64,000 bases of DNA from G963665495 sp963677785 (GCA_963677785.2 CAXXDH010000003.1:2294001-2358000); one strand, 5' to 3'. Positions 35,151-44,775 are shown, counted from the stretch's first letter. Program-made: numbers and translations. The notes: generated by a model from the sequence alone, not told the origin.

Positions 35151-35649
35151 GTAGTTGGATGCTTTTCTAAGGGGTTTGAAGAGTTAATTTAAGTATATTC
35201 AATAGAGTATAAGCAATAATTCGCATTGTAGCAAGATCAAGGTTTGACATTCTTCCTTGAATAATAGCTTTTTTATGGGATTCAGTGAAGATCAAAATAG
35301 CTGAATTTGAAGATATCTTTTGAACTGATGAGATGTGGCTCGCCCTTTTGCCAAATTCGATATATCTAAGTGTATGCTATAAATAGCATATATTTTTTAT
35401 AATAAAAGGTTAAAAAGTATTTTTTTTTGCTTTCGGTTTGTCCTTATTTTTTTGATGAAAGTGTTCCCATCATCTAAAGCATCCGTGATATGTGTTAAAC
35501 AAAATACATATAACTTCTTGAAATAATGTACTTTTTTTATTGACGCACCGGACTTCCTCAGGCAGACTCTCTAAAAACAACATGATTAGGTGTCTAAGGA
35601 TTATCTGGAATATATAATTTATTCGCTTTATAACTATCTGGAGGCTTAT
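35151..35649. other. AT-rich intergenic region upstream of fdnG
   Basis: About 500 nt between divergent genes, strongly AT-rich and without a convincing reading frame. A tight inverted repeat, TATGCTAT-AA-ATAGCATA, lies at 35373-35390, followed by T-rich sequence. It probably holds the divergent promoters and a long leader of the formate dehydrogenase operon. Confidence 0.6.
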
Positions 35650-38600
35650 ATGGAGTGTTCGCGTCGCGGATTCCTGAAGCTGACCGGTGCGGGCATCATG
35701 GGTTTGACGCTCGGCCAGCTCGGGCTGGACATGAAAATGGCCTCGGCATACGCCGCGGGGTTGAAGATCGAGGGGGCCAAAGAGTCCATCTCGGTGTGCC
35801 CCTTTTGTTCGTGCGGTTGTAATTTTCTGGTGCATACCATCAACGACCAAATCGTTTCCACGGAAGGCGATCCGGATTACCCGGTCAGCGAAGGCGCGCT
35901 CTGTGCCAAGGGCGCTGCCATGCTCAGCATGCACGTGGGCGAGCACCGCATCACCAAACCCATGTATCGCGCGCCGTACAGCGACAAGTGGGAAGAAAAA
36001 GAATGGGACTGGATGTACGACCAGATCGCCCGGCGTATCAAAGATACGCGCGACGCGACCTTTACCGAAAAGAACGCCAAAGGCCAGGTGGTCAACCGTT
36101 GTGAGACCATCTTCCAGGCGGGCACCTCGCAGATGGACAACGAGGAGTGCGGCGTGCATCACCACATGCTGCGCTCACTGGGCATCGTGAACATGGACCA
36201 CCAGGCGCGTATCTGCCATAGCGCCACAGTGCCGGCCCTGGCCGAGTCCTTCGGACGCGGCGCCATGACCAACCACTGGATCGACATAAAAAACGCCAAC
36301 GCCATCCTGATCATGGGCGGCAAGGCGGCCGAGAACCATCCCATCTCCTTCAAGTGGGTGCTCAAGGCCAAGGCCAAAGGCGCTCCCGTGATGCACGTGG
36401 ACCCGGTCTTCAACAGAACCTCTGCCCGCTGCAATTTCCACGTTCCCATCCGTTCGGGCACGGATATCGCCTTCCTGGGCGGCATGATCAACTACATCAT
36501 CAACAACGACAAGTATTTCAAAGACTATGTCGTCAACTACACCAACGCGCCGCTGCTGGTGAACAAGAAATTCGGCTTCAACGACGGCCTGTTTACCGGT
36601 TACGACCCCAAATCCAGGACCTACAACAAGGAAACCTGGACCTTTCAGCTGGACGACAAGGGCATCCCCAAACGCGACGAAACGCTGCAGGACCCGCACT
36701 GCGTTTTCCAACTGCTCAAAAAACACTACTCCCGCTACACCCTGGACAATGTCTCGGACATCACCGGCGTGCCCAAAGACAAGATCATGAAGGTCTACGA
36801 GACCTACACTGCCACCGGCGCGCCGGACAAGGCCGGAACCGTGATGTACGCCCTGGGCTGGACCCAGCACACCATCGGCGTGCAGATCATCCGGACGAGC
36901 GCCATGGTCCAGCTGCTGCTGGGCAACATCGGCGTGGCCGGCGGCGGCATCAACGCCCTGCGCGGCGAGCCCAACGTACAGGGCTCCACGGACATGGCCA
37001 TCCTCTGGCACATTCTCCCCGGCTACCACTCCGTACCCAAGGCCGGACAGGATACGCTGGCGGAGTACCTCAAGATCAACACCCCGGTTTCCCATGACCC
37101 CAAAAGCGCCAACTGGTGGCAGCACCGGCCCAAATATGTGGTCAGTCTGTTGAAAAGCTGGTTCGGCGACGCCGCAACCAAGGAAAACGACTTCGGCTAC
37201 AGCTGGCTGCCCAAGTGCGATCCGGGCGAAGATTACTCCTATCTGTTCTTCTACGACCGGATGTACAAAAACAAGATCAAGGGCGGGTTCGTGTTCGCGC
37301 ACAATCCCTGCCAGTCCGTACCCAATACGCACAAGGTCCGCAAAGCCACGGACAATCTGGACTGGCTGGTGGTGGGCGAAATCCACCACACCGAGACCTC
37401 GGACAACTGGCACCGCCCGGGTGTTGATCCCAAAAAGATCAAGACCGAAGTCTTTCTGATGCCTTCCACCCAGCGCGCTGAAAAAGACGGCTCGGTCACC
37501 AACAGCGGACGCTGGATGCTCTGGCATTACAAAGCCGGCAAACCTTTGGGCCAGTGCCGCGACATGGGCGCCATGCTCGTGGACATCATGAACCGCGTCA
37601 AGAAGCTCTATGTCAAGGAAGGCGGTACGTTCCCCGAACCCATCGTGAACATGCAGTGGCCGGAAAAGTACGACGCCGACGCCATCGCCAAGATCAACAA
37701 CGGCTACTTCACCAAGGACAGCAAGGTCGGCGGCAAGATCTACAAAAAAGGCCAGCAGGTTCCGACCTTCGTGGCCCTGGCCGACGACGGCTCCACGGCC
37801 TGCTACAACTGGTTGTTCAGCGGATGCTATACGGAAGAGGACGGCAACAAGGCCAAACGCCGCGATCTGGGCCAGGACGAACATGCGGCCAAGCTCGGGC
37901 TGTTCCCGAACTTCTCCTTTGCCTGGCCGGTCAACCGCCGGATTCTTTACAACCGCGCATCGGTAGATCCCGAAGGAAATCCCTATAACAAAGACCTCTG
38001 GGTCATCCGTTGGGACGGTTCCAAATGGCAGGGCGACATCCCGGACGGCGGCTGGAAACCCATGGCGCAGAAAGACGGCAAATACCCCTTTATCATGCAT
38101 ACGCACGGCTTTGGCCAATTGTTCGGACCGGGCCGGGTGGAAGGGCCGTTCCCTGAGCATTACGAGCCCGTGGAAACGCCGGTCAAACAGCATCCCTTCT
38201 CCAAGCAGCTCAACAGTCCGTGCTACAAGTTCGTCACGAGCGATATGGACGTGCTCGCTCCGCCGGCCGATCCCAAGTACCCCATCGTGCTGACCACCTA
38301 CGCGGTTGTGGAGCACTGGTGCGGCGGCGCGGAAACCCGCAATACGCCCAATCTGCTGGAAGCCGAACCCCAGGCCTACGTGGAGATGAGCCATGAGCTG
38401 GCCAAGGAGAAAGGCATCAAGAACGGCGACGTCGTGGTGGTGGAAAGCGCGCGCGGCGCTGTGCAGGCCGTGGCCATGGTTACTGTCCGCCTCACGCCGT
38501 TCAAGATTCAGGGCCGTACGGTGCATGAAATCGGCATGCCCTACAGCTTCGGCTGGACCACTCCGGGCTGCGGCGACGCCACTAACCGGCTGACGCCGTC

Positions 38601-38691
38601 CGTGGGCGATTCCAATACGGGTATCCCCGAATACAAGTGCAGCCTGGTCAATGTCAGAAAAGCCGACAAGGTCACCGAACTGGCCCGCTAG
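35650..38691 (+). CDS. fdnG: Formate dehydrogenase catalytic subunit, Cys form
   Basis: A 1013-residue Mo/W-bis-MGD enzyme that oxidises formate in the periplasm. It has a twin-arginine signal (CSRRGFLKLTGAG), a [4Fe-4S] motif at Cys50, Cys53 and Cys57 with a fourth in GALCAKG, and the dimethyl sulfoxide reductase fold. The active site is ARICHSATV with Cys189 encoded by TGC where many relatives use selenocysteine, so no SECIS element is needed. The ATG at 35650 has TGGAGG. It is followed by fdnB after repeat copy 5, then fdhE. No cytochrome subunit is adjacent. Confidence 0.95.
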   Translation: MECSRRGFLKLTGAGIMGLTLGQLGLDMKMASAYAAGLKIEGAKESISVCPFCSCGCNFLVHTINDQIVSTEGDPDYPVSEGALCAKGAAMLSMHVGEHRITKPMYRAPYSDKWEEKEWDWMYDQIARRIKDTRDATFTEKNAKGQVVNRCETIFQAGTSQMDNEECGVHHHMLRSLGIVNMDHQARICHSATVPALAESFGRGAMTNHWIDIKNANAILIMGGKAAENHPISFKWVLKAKAKGAPVMHVDPVFNRTSARCNFHVPIRSGTDIAFLGGMINYIINNDKYFKDYVVNYTNAPLLVNKKFGFNDGLFTGYDPKSRTYNKETWTFQLDDKGIPKRDETLQDPHCVFQLLKKHYSRYTLDNVSDITGVPKDKIMKVYETYTATGAPDKAGTVMYALGWTQHTIGVQIIRTSAMVQLLLGNIGVAGGGINALRGEPNVQGSTDMAILWHILPGYHSVPKAGQDTLAEYLKINTPVSHDPKSANWWQHRPKYVVSLLKSWFGDAATKENDFGYSWLPKCDPGEDYSYLFFYDRMYKNKIKGGFVFAHNPCQSVPNTHKVRKATDNLDWLVVGEIHHTETSDNWHRPGVDPKKIKTEVFLMPSTQRAEKDGSVTNSGRWMLWHYKAGKPLGQCRDMGAMLVDIMNRVKKLYVKEGGTFPEPIVNMQWPEKYDADAIAKINNGYFTKDSKVGGKIYKKGQQVPTFVALADDGSTACYNWLFSGCYTEEDGNKAKRRDLGQDEHAAKLGLFPNFSFAWPVNRRILYNRASVDPEGNPYNKDLWVIRWDGSKWQGDIPDGGWKPMAQKDGKYPFIMHTHGFGQLFGPGRVEGPFPEHYEPVETPVKQHPFSKQLNSPCYKFVTSDMDVLAPPADPKYPIVLTTYAVVEHWCGGAETRNTPNLLEAEPQAYVEMSHELAKEKGIKNGDVVVVESARGAVQAVAMVTVRLTPFKIQGRTVHEIGMPYSFGWTTPGCGDATNRLTPSVGDSNTGIPEYKCSLVNVRKADKVTELAR

Positions 38692-38698
38692 AGGAAAG

Positions 38699-38757
38699 GC
38701 CTCCGGCGGCTTAAGGACCTTTTTATAAAAGGTCCTTAAGAATTCCCAAAACTATTT
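38699..38757 (+). repeat. Terminator repeat family, copy 5
   Basis: GCCTCCGGCGGC, hairpin CTTAAGGACC with GGTCCTTAAG (38710-38740), then CCCAAAACTATTTGG. It starts 7 nt after fdnG, inside the fdnG-fdnB operon. A perfect 20-nt GC palindrome follows at 38806-38825, centred on CAGCTG, probably part of a longer copy. Confidence 0.82.
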
Positions 38758-38879
38758 GGCTGGGAGAAGCTTTTAGTACGTACGCTGGAATTGATCATAC
38801 GCGTGGCCGGGGCAGCTGCCCCGGCTAGGGCCGGCAGAGACTGAAAGCTCCTTTATGCGCGGTCAGAATGGAGGAACAT

Positions 38880-39611
38880 ATGCCAAAGGCATTTTTTATT
38901 GATACGTCACGGTGCACGGCCTGCAGAGGCTGTCAGATAGCCTGCAAAGAGTGGAACGAGCTCAAGGCCAACAAGACGCTGCAGCGCGGCACGCATCAGA
39001 ATCCGCCTGATTTGAACCCCTATAACTGGAAACTCGTCCGTTTCAGCGAGTTCAAAGACGACGAGGGCGTGGTGCACTGGAACTTTTTTCCGGACCAGTG
39101 CCGCCACTGCGTGAATCCCCCATGCAAAGCCGCCGCCGACAACTACATCGAAGGCGCGGTCATGCAGGATGGCGATACGGGCGCGGTTTACTATACCGAG
39201 CTGACCAAAAAGCTTCCCAAGGAAGCCTTTGAGGACATGCGTTCGGACTGCCCCTACGACATCCCCCGGCGCAACGAGGAAGACGGCACCATCGTCAAAT
39301 GCGACATGTGCATCGACAGAGTCAAAAACAACATGCTGCCCATGTGCGTCAAAACCTGTTGTACGGGCACCATGAACTTCGGCGAGCGCGAGGACATGAT
39401 CAAGCTGGCCAAGGAGCGTCTGGCCGAAGTCAAGAAAGACTTCCCGGAAGCCATGCTCGGCGACCTGGAATATGATTCGGTCATCTACCTGCTGACCTTC
39501 AAGCCCGAACGCTACTGGAAATACGCCGTGGCGCAGGCGCCCGGGCCCATGAACCGGCAGCAGCTCTTCGCCATGATGACCTCCCCGCTGCGTACGTTGC
39601 TGCGCGGGTAG
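38880..39611 (+). CDS. fdnB: Formate dehydrogenase iron-sulfur subunit
   Basis: A 243-residue electron-transfer subunit with four ferredoxin-type Cys clusters: CTACRGCQIAC, CRHCVNPPC, CPYDIP with KCDMCIDRV, and CVKTCCTGT. It passes electrons from fdnG onward, probably to a periplasmic cytochrome. There is no signal peptide, so it is likely exported with fdnG through Tat. A GGAGG site precedes the ATG. The intergenic region before it contains repeat copy 5, so it may be less transcribed than fdnG. Confidence 0.95.
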   Translation: MPKAFFIDTSRCTACRGCQIACKEWNELKANKTLQRGTHQNPPDLNPYNWKLVRFSEFKDDEGVVHWNFFPDQCRHCVNPPCKAAADNYIEGAVMQDGDTGAVYYTELTKKLPKEAFEDMRSDCPYDIPRRNEEDGTIVKCDMCIDRVKNNMLPMCVKTCCTGTMNFGEREDMIKLAKERLAEVKKDFPEAMLGDLEYDSVIYLLTFKPERYWKYAVAQAPGPMNRQQLFAMMTSPLRTLLRG

Positions 39612-39620
39612 GAAGAGTGT

Positions 39621-39684
39621 GCCTCCGGCGGCCTAAGGAACTTTTTGTAAAAAGTTCCTTAGGAATCCTCAAAAACGTTAACTG
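39621..39684 (+). repeat. Terminator repeat family, copy 6
   Basis: GCCTCCGGCGGC, hairpin CCTAAGGAACTTTT with AAAAGTTCCTTAGG (39632-39663), then CTCAAAAACGTTAACTGG. It begins 9 nt after the fdnB stop and 135 nt before fdhE. Confidence 0.82.
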
Positions 39685-39818
39685 GTTATTGAGGGGAGTT
39701 GTCGCCGGATCAGGTCGCTCGGCAAGTGATTCCAGATGAATCTGGTTCTGCCGTCCATGCTATAACGCCCCGCGGGAGCCAACGACTCCCGCGGGCTCAA
39801 GCCAATACGGAGTAGCGT

Positions 39819-40766
39819 ATGCCAGCACAGGAACATGGTGTTGAATCGGCTCAAAAACAGGTTCCCGCCGGTGTCGCGGCCATGGCCGCGGCCAAACCCG
39901 GACTCGAACTTTTGCTGCAGGCCTTCGGCAGCTTCCTGACCGCAGTCGGAACCTGCCGTGAGATGCTGCCCAAGCCTGATGTGGCCGCGGTGGTTCCGGA
40001 CAACACGCTTTTACGGCAGGGCGTGCCGCTGCTCGAACAACCCGGCGCGCCGGAAATCGACTATCATCTGGCCACCGTGGCGCCGGTGCTGCTTCCGGTC
40101 ATGGCCGAGGCCTTTCCGGCCCTGGAAAAAGCTTGCCATACGCTCGCCCTTGCCCTGGAAGATGCGCCCGTACGCGAGCAATGCGCCGCAACCATGGCCG
40201 TGGGAAGCGTCGAACAGATACGCGCCCTGGCCGAGAAAGTGGAAATTCCCGCGGAGGTGCTGGGCTTTCAGCTGCACTGTCTGAGCAAACCAGGTCTGGA
40301 GGCGTTGTCCGCAGCCCTGGAAGCAACCATGCGCCAGGTCCCCTGGACCTTTTGGCTCAAGGGCCAGTGCCCCGTATGCGGCAGCGCGCCTTCCATGTCG
40401 TTGTTGCAGCCGGGACCGCAGGAGCCCACCGAATATTTGAAAAACGTCTCGGCGCAGCGCTGGCTGTGCTGTTCGCACTGCGCCCATACCTGGCGCATCG
40501 GCCGTACGGTCTGTCCGGCCTGCGCGCACGATGAAAAAGAGGATCGCCACTATTTCTACGTGGAAGGCAACAACCTCGAGCGGGTGGAGCTTTGCAACAA
40601 GTGCAAACAGTATCTGCTGACCATGGACATCCGCGACCAGCTGACCCCGCCGGACCACCGCCTGGCTCCGCTGGGGCTCATCCATCTGGATATCCTGGCC
40701 CGGCAGAAGGGCTACTCGCCGCAGGTCGAGCTGCCGTGGAATATGATTGCAGTAGATGAAATGTAA
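39819..40766 (+). CDS. fdhE: Formate dehydrogenase accessory protein FdhE
   Basis: A 315-residue cytoplasmic chaperone needed to mature formate dehydrogenase. The rubredoxin-like metal sites are conserved: GQCPVCGSAPSMS, LCCSHCAHTW, TVCPACAHDE and VELCNKCKQY, each with CxxC. The N-terminal half is helical. A CGGAG site precedes ATG 39819. It lies behind fdnG and fdnB in the same direction, as expected for the enzyme's maturation factor, and is followed by an intrinsic terminator. Confidence 0.93.
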   Translation: MPAQEHGVESAQKQVPAGVAAMAAAKPGLELLLQAFGSFLTAVGTCREMLPKPDVAAVVPDNTLLRQGVPLLEQPGAPEIDYHLATVAPVLLPVMAEAFPALEKACHTLALALEDAPVREQCAATMAVGSVEQIRALAEKVEIPAEVLGFQLHCLSKPGLEALSAALEATMRQVPWTFWLKGQCPVCGSAPSMSLLQPGPQEPTEYLKNVSAQRWLCCSHCAHTWRIGRTVCPACAHDEKEDRHYFYVEGNNLERVELCNKCKQYLLTMDIRDQLTPPDHRLAPLGLIHLDILARQKGYSPQVELPWNMIAVDEM

Positions 40767-40832
40767 AAAAAAGATTTTGTTCGAGAAGCAGTAAACACCT
40801 TCAGTGATTGTTGCGTCTGTGGCTGACGCAGG

Positions 40833-40870
40833 CCCGGGTATTTGCGTATCAAATATCCGGGTTTTTTTTT
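40833..40870 (+). terminator. Intrinsic terminator after fdhE
   Basis: A 12-bp stem (40833-40844 with 40850-40861, one G-T pair) with a 5-nt loop is followed by nine T residues. This is the strongest terminator in the window and ends the formate dehydrogenase transcript. Confidence 0.9.
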
Positions 40871-41006
40871 ATGCTGAAAAATTAATACAACGGGCTTCCC
40901 GGCCTTGGCAATCCGAACAGAAGCGTTTACAACCGCTCTGCGGCCGGTCATCCGGCCGTAACAAACCAATCCCAGCAGACATCAGCCAAAGCCACGAGGA
41001 AGAACA

Positions 41007-43037
41007 ATGCCGACGCGTAAAGAATTTGCCAACGCCATCCGCGCTCTGAGCATGGACGCCGTACAAAAGGCCAACTCCGGCCATCCCGGCGCTCCCATGG
41101 GCATGGCGGACATGGCCGAGGTGCTCTGGAACGATTTTTTGAAGCACAATCCGGAAAACCCGGGTTGGTGGAACCGGGACCGCTTCGTACTTTCCAACGG
41201 TCACGCCTCCATGCTGCTTTATTCGCTGCTCCATCTCACGGGTTATGACCTGAGCATCGACGACATCAAAAATTTTCGCCAGCTCTACTCCAAGACTCCG
41301 GGCCATCCGGAATACCGCCACCATCTGGGGCCGGACCAGGCCGCGGACGACAAGGTGCACGGCGTGGAGACCACCACGGGCCCCCTGGGGCAGGGGTTGG
41401 CTAATGCCGTGGGCATGGCCGTTGCCGAAAAAATGCTCGCCGCCCATTTCAACCGCGACGACCTGGCCGTTGTGGATCACTACACCTACGTCTTTTTGGG
41501 CGACGGTTGCATGATGGAAGGCATTTCGCACGAGGCCTGTTCGCTGGCCGGCTATCTCGGCCTGGGCAAATTGATCTTTTTGTACGACGATAACGGTATT
41601 ACCATTGACGGGCCCACGGGGGGCTGGTTCACGGATGATACGCCCAAGCGTTTCGAGGCATACGGCTGGCAGGTGATCACGGATGTGGACGGACACAATC
41701 CGGAAGCCATAGGCAAGGCCGTTCTGCAGGCACGGGAAGAGACGCAAAAGCCCAGCCTGATCTGCTGCAAGACCATCATCGGCTACGGCTCGCCCGCCAA
41801 GGCCAATTCCTCCTCCTGCCACGGCGCCCCCCTTGGAGAAGAGGAAGTGATCGCGGCCAGGAAAGAGCTTGGCTGGCAATACGCGCCTTTTGAAATTCCG
41901 GAGGAGATCTACTCGGCCTGGAACGCGCAGGAAAAGGGCAGAGCAGCGGAACGCGAATGGGAGCACACCCTGGCCGCCTACCGCGTACGCCATCCCGAAC
42001 TGTCTGCCGAGTTCGAGCGCCGGATACGGGGCGACCTGCCGGAAAACTGGGCGGATATCTGTTTTGAGCTGATCAAGGCCACGGACGCCGTGGACGGCAA
42101 GCAGGCCACCCGCAAGTCTTCCCAGGCCTGCCTGGCGGTGCTGAATCCGGTTCTGCCCGAAATGCTGGGCGGCTCCGCGGATCTGGCCGGTTCCAACGGC
42201 GTGAAATGGGACGGGCTCAAGGCTCTGACCAAGGAAGACTTTGACGCCAACTACATCAACTACGGTGTTCGGGAATTCGCCATGTACGCCGTCATGAGCG
42301 GCATCAGCCTGCACGGCGGGTTGGTTCCCTACAGCGGCACCTTTCTGGTCTTCATCGACTACGCGCGTAATGCCCTGCGTATGGCGGCCTTGATGGGCAT
42401 CCGCAGCATTTACGTCCTGACGCACGATTCCATCGGCGTGGGCGAGGACGGCCCGACACACCAGCCGGTCGAGCACATTGCATCGCTGCGTCTGATTCCC
42501 AACGTGCGTACCTGGCGTCCGGCCGACGCCATGGAGTGCGCGGCGGCCTGGATCAACGCCATTGAGAACACCTCCGGCCCCACGGTTCTGGCCCTTTCGC
42601 GCCAGGGCTTGCCCCAGCTGGGCATTCCCAAAAAGGCCATGGAAACGGTCAAACGCGGCGGCTATATCCTTTCGGACTGCGAAGGTACGCCCGAACTGAT
42701 TTTGCTTTCCACAGGTTCGGAAGTGCATCTCTGCGTTGAAGCGGCCCTCGAACTGATCACCAACGGCCGCAAAGTCCGTGTGGTCTCCATGCCCTGCTTG
42801 GAAGTCTTCGAGGAACAGGACGAGGCCTACCGCGAAACCGTGTTGCCTGCGGACGTCCCCTGCCTGGCCGTGGAAGCCGCCCACCCCATGCCCTGGTACA
42901 AATACACGGGCAAGAACGGGCGGGTCATTTGCATGGACCGTTTCGGCCTCTCCGCCCCCGGCGGCGCGCTGTTCGCTGAATTCGGCTTCTCCAGCGCGAA
43001 CATCGTTAAAACCGCCGAAGAATTGCTGCAAAAATAA
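41007..43037 (+). CDS. tkt: Transketolase
   Basis: A 676-residue thiamine diphosphate enzyme of the pentose phosphate pathway that moves two-carbon units between sugars. The N-terminal AMDAVQKANSGHPGAPMGMAD, the cofactor motif FLGDGCMMEGISHEA with YDDNGITIDG, and the central SVGEDGPTHQPVEH-type block (here IGVGEDGPTHQPVEH) are all present. Length is typical of the full-size bacterial enzyme. An ACGAGGAAG site precedes the ATG. It is followed at once by its terminator and then a decayed group II intron. Confidence 0.97.
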   Translation: MPTRKEFANAIRALSMDAVQKANSGHPGAPMGMADMAEVLWNDFLKHNPENPGWWNRDRFVLSNGHASMLLYSLLHLTGYDLSIDDIKNFRQLYSKTPGHPEYRHHLGPDQAADDKVHGVETTTGPLGQGLANAVGMAVAEKMLAAHFNRDDLAVVDHYTYVFLGDGCMMEGISHEACSLAGYLGLGKLIFLYDDNGITIDGPTGGWFTDDTPKRFEAYGWQVITDVDGHNPEAIGKAVLQAREETQKPSLICCKTIIGYGSPAKANSSSCHGAPLGEEEVIAARKELGWQYAPFEIPEEIYSAWNAQEKGRAAEREWEHTLAAYRVRHPELSAEFERRIRGDLPENWADICFELIKATDAVDGKQATRKSSQACLAVLNPVLPEMLGGSADLAGSNGVKWDGLKALTKEDFDANYINYGVREFAMYAVMSGISLHGGLVPYSGTFLVFIDYARNALRMAALMGIRSIYVLTHDSIGVGEDGPTHQPVEHIASLRLIPNVRTWRPADAMECAAAWINAIENTSGPTVLALSRQGLPQLGIPKKAMETVKRGGYILSDCEGTPELILLSTGSEVHLCVEAALELITNGRKVRVVSMPCLEVFEEQDEAYRETVLPADVPCLAVEAAHPMPWYKYTGKNGRVICMDRFGLSAPGGALFAEFGFSSANIVKTAEELLQK

Positions 43038-43066
43038 GCTGTATTTCAACCATACGAATGATCCAA

Positions 43067-43098
43067 GGGAGATGCGTTTGCCGCGCGTCTCCCTTTTT
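43067..43098 (+). terminator. Transketolase terminator and intron target
   Basis: A 10-bp stem GGGAGATGCG (43067-43076) with CGCGTCTCCC (43084-43093), including one G-T pair, is followed by five T residues. The group II intron appears to begin two bases later, at GTGCC. Confidence 0.85.
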
Positions 43099-43100
43099 AT

Positions 43101-44730
43101 GTGCCAGGCATGGCGCGAATCTCATGAGATGTAAGTCCTCTACAGGCCCTGATGGTGGGAACTGGTAGCTGAAGGCAATTGCGTCGTCGTGAGGCGGGGT
43201 GGGGAGGAAGCCGGAGGCAAAAGCCATAGTAATCTGTCCCCTTGACGGATGAAGGGCCGAATCTTTCAATGCAAGGAACAAGTCACCAACAACTCGACAG
43301 ACGCGGGAAGCAGACAAGGTGGACAACACGCCTCGACGCCCAGGTAACGGCGGACCCCGCACTGGGGCTATTGAGGAGCGAGAGCGTCCGCGGTGTTGGG
43401 GGGAAGAACAATCCTTGACACAGTATCTGATGGAACAGGTTTGCGACCGTGCAAACTTCAATCAGGCCTACAAGCGGGTGAAAGACAACAAGGGCGCGGC
43501 AGGCATTGACGGGATGACCGTCAAGGGCCTGCGCGAATGGCTTTCCACCCACAAAGACGAGCTGCTCTCGAGTTTGCTTGACGGCACGTACCAGCCGCAA
43601 CCCGTTAAAGGAGTGCGGATCCCGAAATTGGGAGGGGGAATGCGACAGCTGGGCATTCCCACAGTGCGTGACCGCTTGGTGCAACAGGCTTTCCTACAAG
43701 TACTCACCCCAATCCTTGATCCGTTGTTCTCTGATTCCAGCTTCGGTTTTCGTCCGGGGCGCGGAGCCCATGATACTCTGCTGCAGGCGCAGCAGTATGT
43801 GGAAGACGAGCGTACTGTCGTGGTGGACATGGATCTGGAAAAGTTCTTTGACCGTGTCAACCATGATATTCTCAAGGCGCGGCTTGCCCGCCACGTGAAA
43901 GACAAACGCCTTCTGCGTATCACACGTGCCTTCCTGAATTCCGGGATGATGCAGGACGGCGTATGCGTAGCACGAGATGAGGGAACGCCTCAGGGGGCCC
44001 CCTTGTCTCCTTTGCTCGCCTGCTCCTGGATGATCTCGATAAGGAGCTTGAACGCCGAGGCCATTGTTTCTGCCGCTACGCGGATGATTGCAACATCTAC
44101 GTACGCAGTCTCAAGGCCGGGGAAAGGGTGAAGGAATCCGTGACGCATTTTTTTGAGAAGCGCCTGAAGTTGCGGGTGAATCAAGAGAAAAGCGCTGTGG
44201 ATTATGTGGGTAAAAGGAAGTTTCCGGGGTACCGCTTGCTGAACAGCGGATGACTCGTCCTCGCCCCCCCAGAGTCTGGCCAGATTCAAGAATGAAGCAT
44301 AACATACCGATGTCGTTTGAAGAAAGGATACGCCGCGTCAACTCGTACTGCGTTGGCTGGCTGGGCTGCTTCCAGCTTGCGAAATGTAAGAGCTTCCTTT
44401 TTGAAATGGAAGGATGGATACGGCGAAAATTGCGCTGCGTACGTCTGAAGCAATGCAAGCGTGTCAAGACGATGGCGGAGTTCTTCATGAGCCTCGGTGT
44501 GGAAGACTTCAATGCATGGATGCAGGCCGCATCGGGCAAAGGGAGGTGGAGAATGTCCAGAATCCGGACAGCCCACCGGGCTATGAACAACGATTGGTTC
44601 AGGGCGCAGGGCCTCGTCAGCTTGATCGGAAGATACGAAGTGTTGCAAGTTGAGAGAAACCGCCGTGGTACCGAGCAGGTATGCCCGGTGGTGTGAGAGG
44701 GGGAGACCGTGAGGAATCCCCCTACTCGAT
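43101..44730 (+). mobile_element. Group II intron, decayed ORF
   Basis: The 5' end is placed at GTGCC (43101), directly after the tkt terminator. About 220 nt of structured non-coding RNA (probably domains I-III) precedes the reverse transcriptase. Near the 3' end a domain V-like hairpin is visible: GAG-A-GGGGG (44695-44703) with CCCCC-TA-CTC (44718-44727), followed by GAT. Domain VI and the exact end are not resolved. Insertion just past an intrinsic terminator is the target habit of group IIC-type introns, but class was not assigned. Confidence 0.8.
43319..44696 (+). pseudogene. ltrA: Group II intron reverse transcriptase/maturase, frameshifted
   Basis: The first frame (43319 to about 44020) holds the reverse transcriptase N-terminus: NKGAAGIDGMTV, IPKLGGGMRQLGIPTVRDR, FGFRPGRGAHD, VVVDMDLEKFFDRV and GTPQGAPLSPLL. 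Right after that, reading continues in a second frame with DDLDKELERRG and the catalytic CRYADD, ending at a TGA at 44251. The maturase region (MSFEERIRRVNSYCVGWLG through RRGTEQVCPVV) is in a third frame to 44696. At least two frameshifts therefore split the protein, so self-splicing in vivo would need help from another maturase. A sequencing error could explain one shift, less easily two. Confidence 0.85.
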
Positions 44731-44775
44731 TTGTGTGCACTCTTCTGCAAGCTGCCGCACGGGCAGTGGTCCGCG

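Noticed and set aside
35373..35390. Small perfect inverted repeat TATGCTAT-AA-ATAGCATA as a terminator
   Set aside because: The stem is AT-rich and weak, and it lies between divergent promoters where no terminator is expected; it could be an operator, but nothing supports that.
36214..36216. A possible selenocysteine codon in fdnG
   Set aside because: The codon is TGC, an ordinary Cys codon, so no recoding is required.
36175..38526. A 783-codon open frame on the minus strand opposite fdnG
   Set aside because: fdnG is unambiguous on the plus strand; the antisense frame has no recognisable domain and reflects codon bias.
40869..43049. A 726-codon open frame on the minus strand opposite tkt
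   Set aside because: Transketolase motifs on the plus strand are complete; the opposite frame has no motif or ribosome site.
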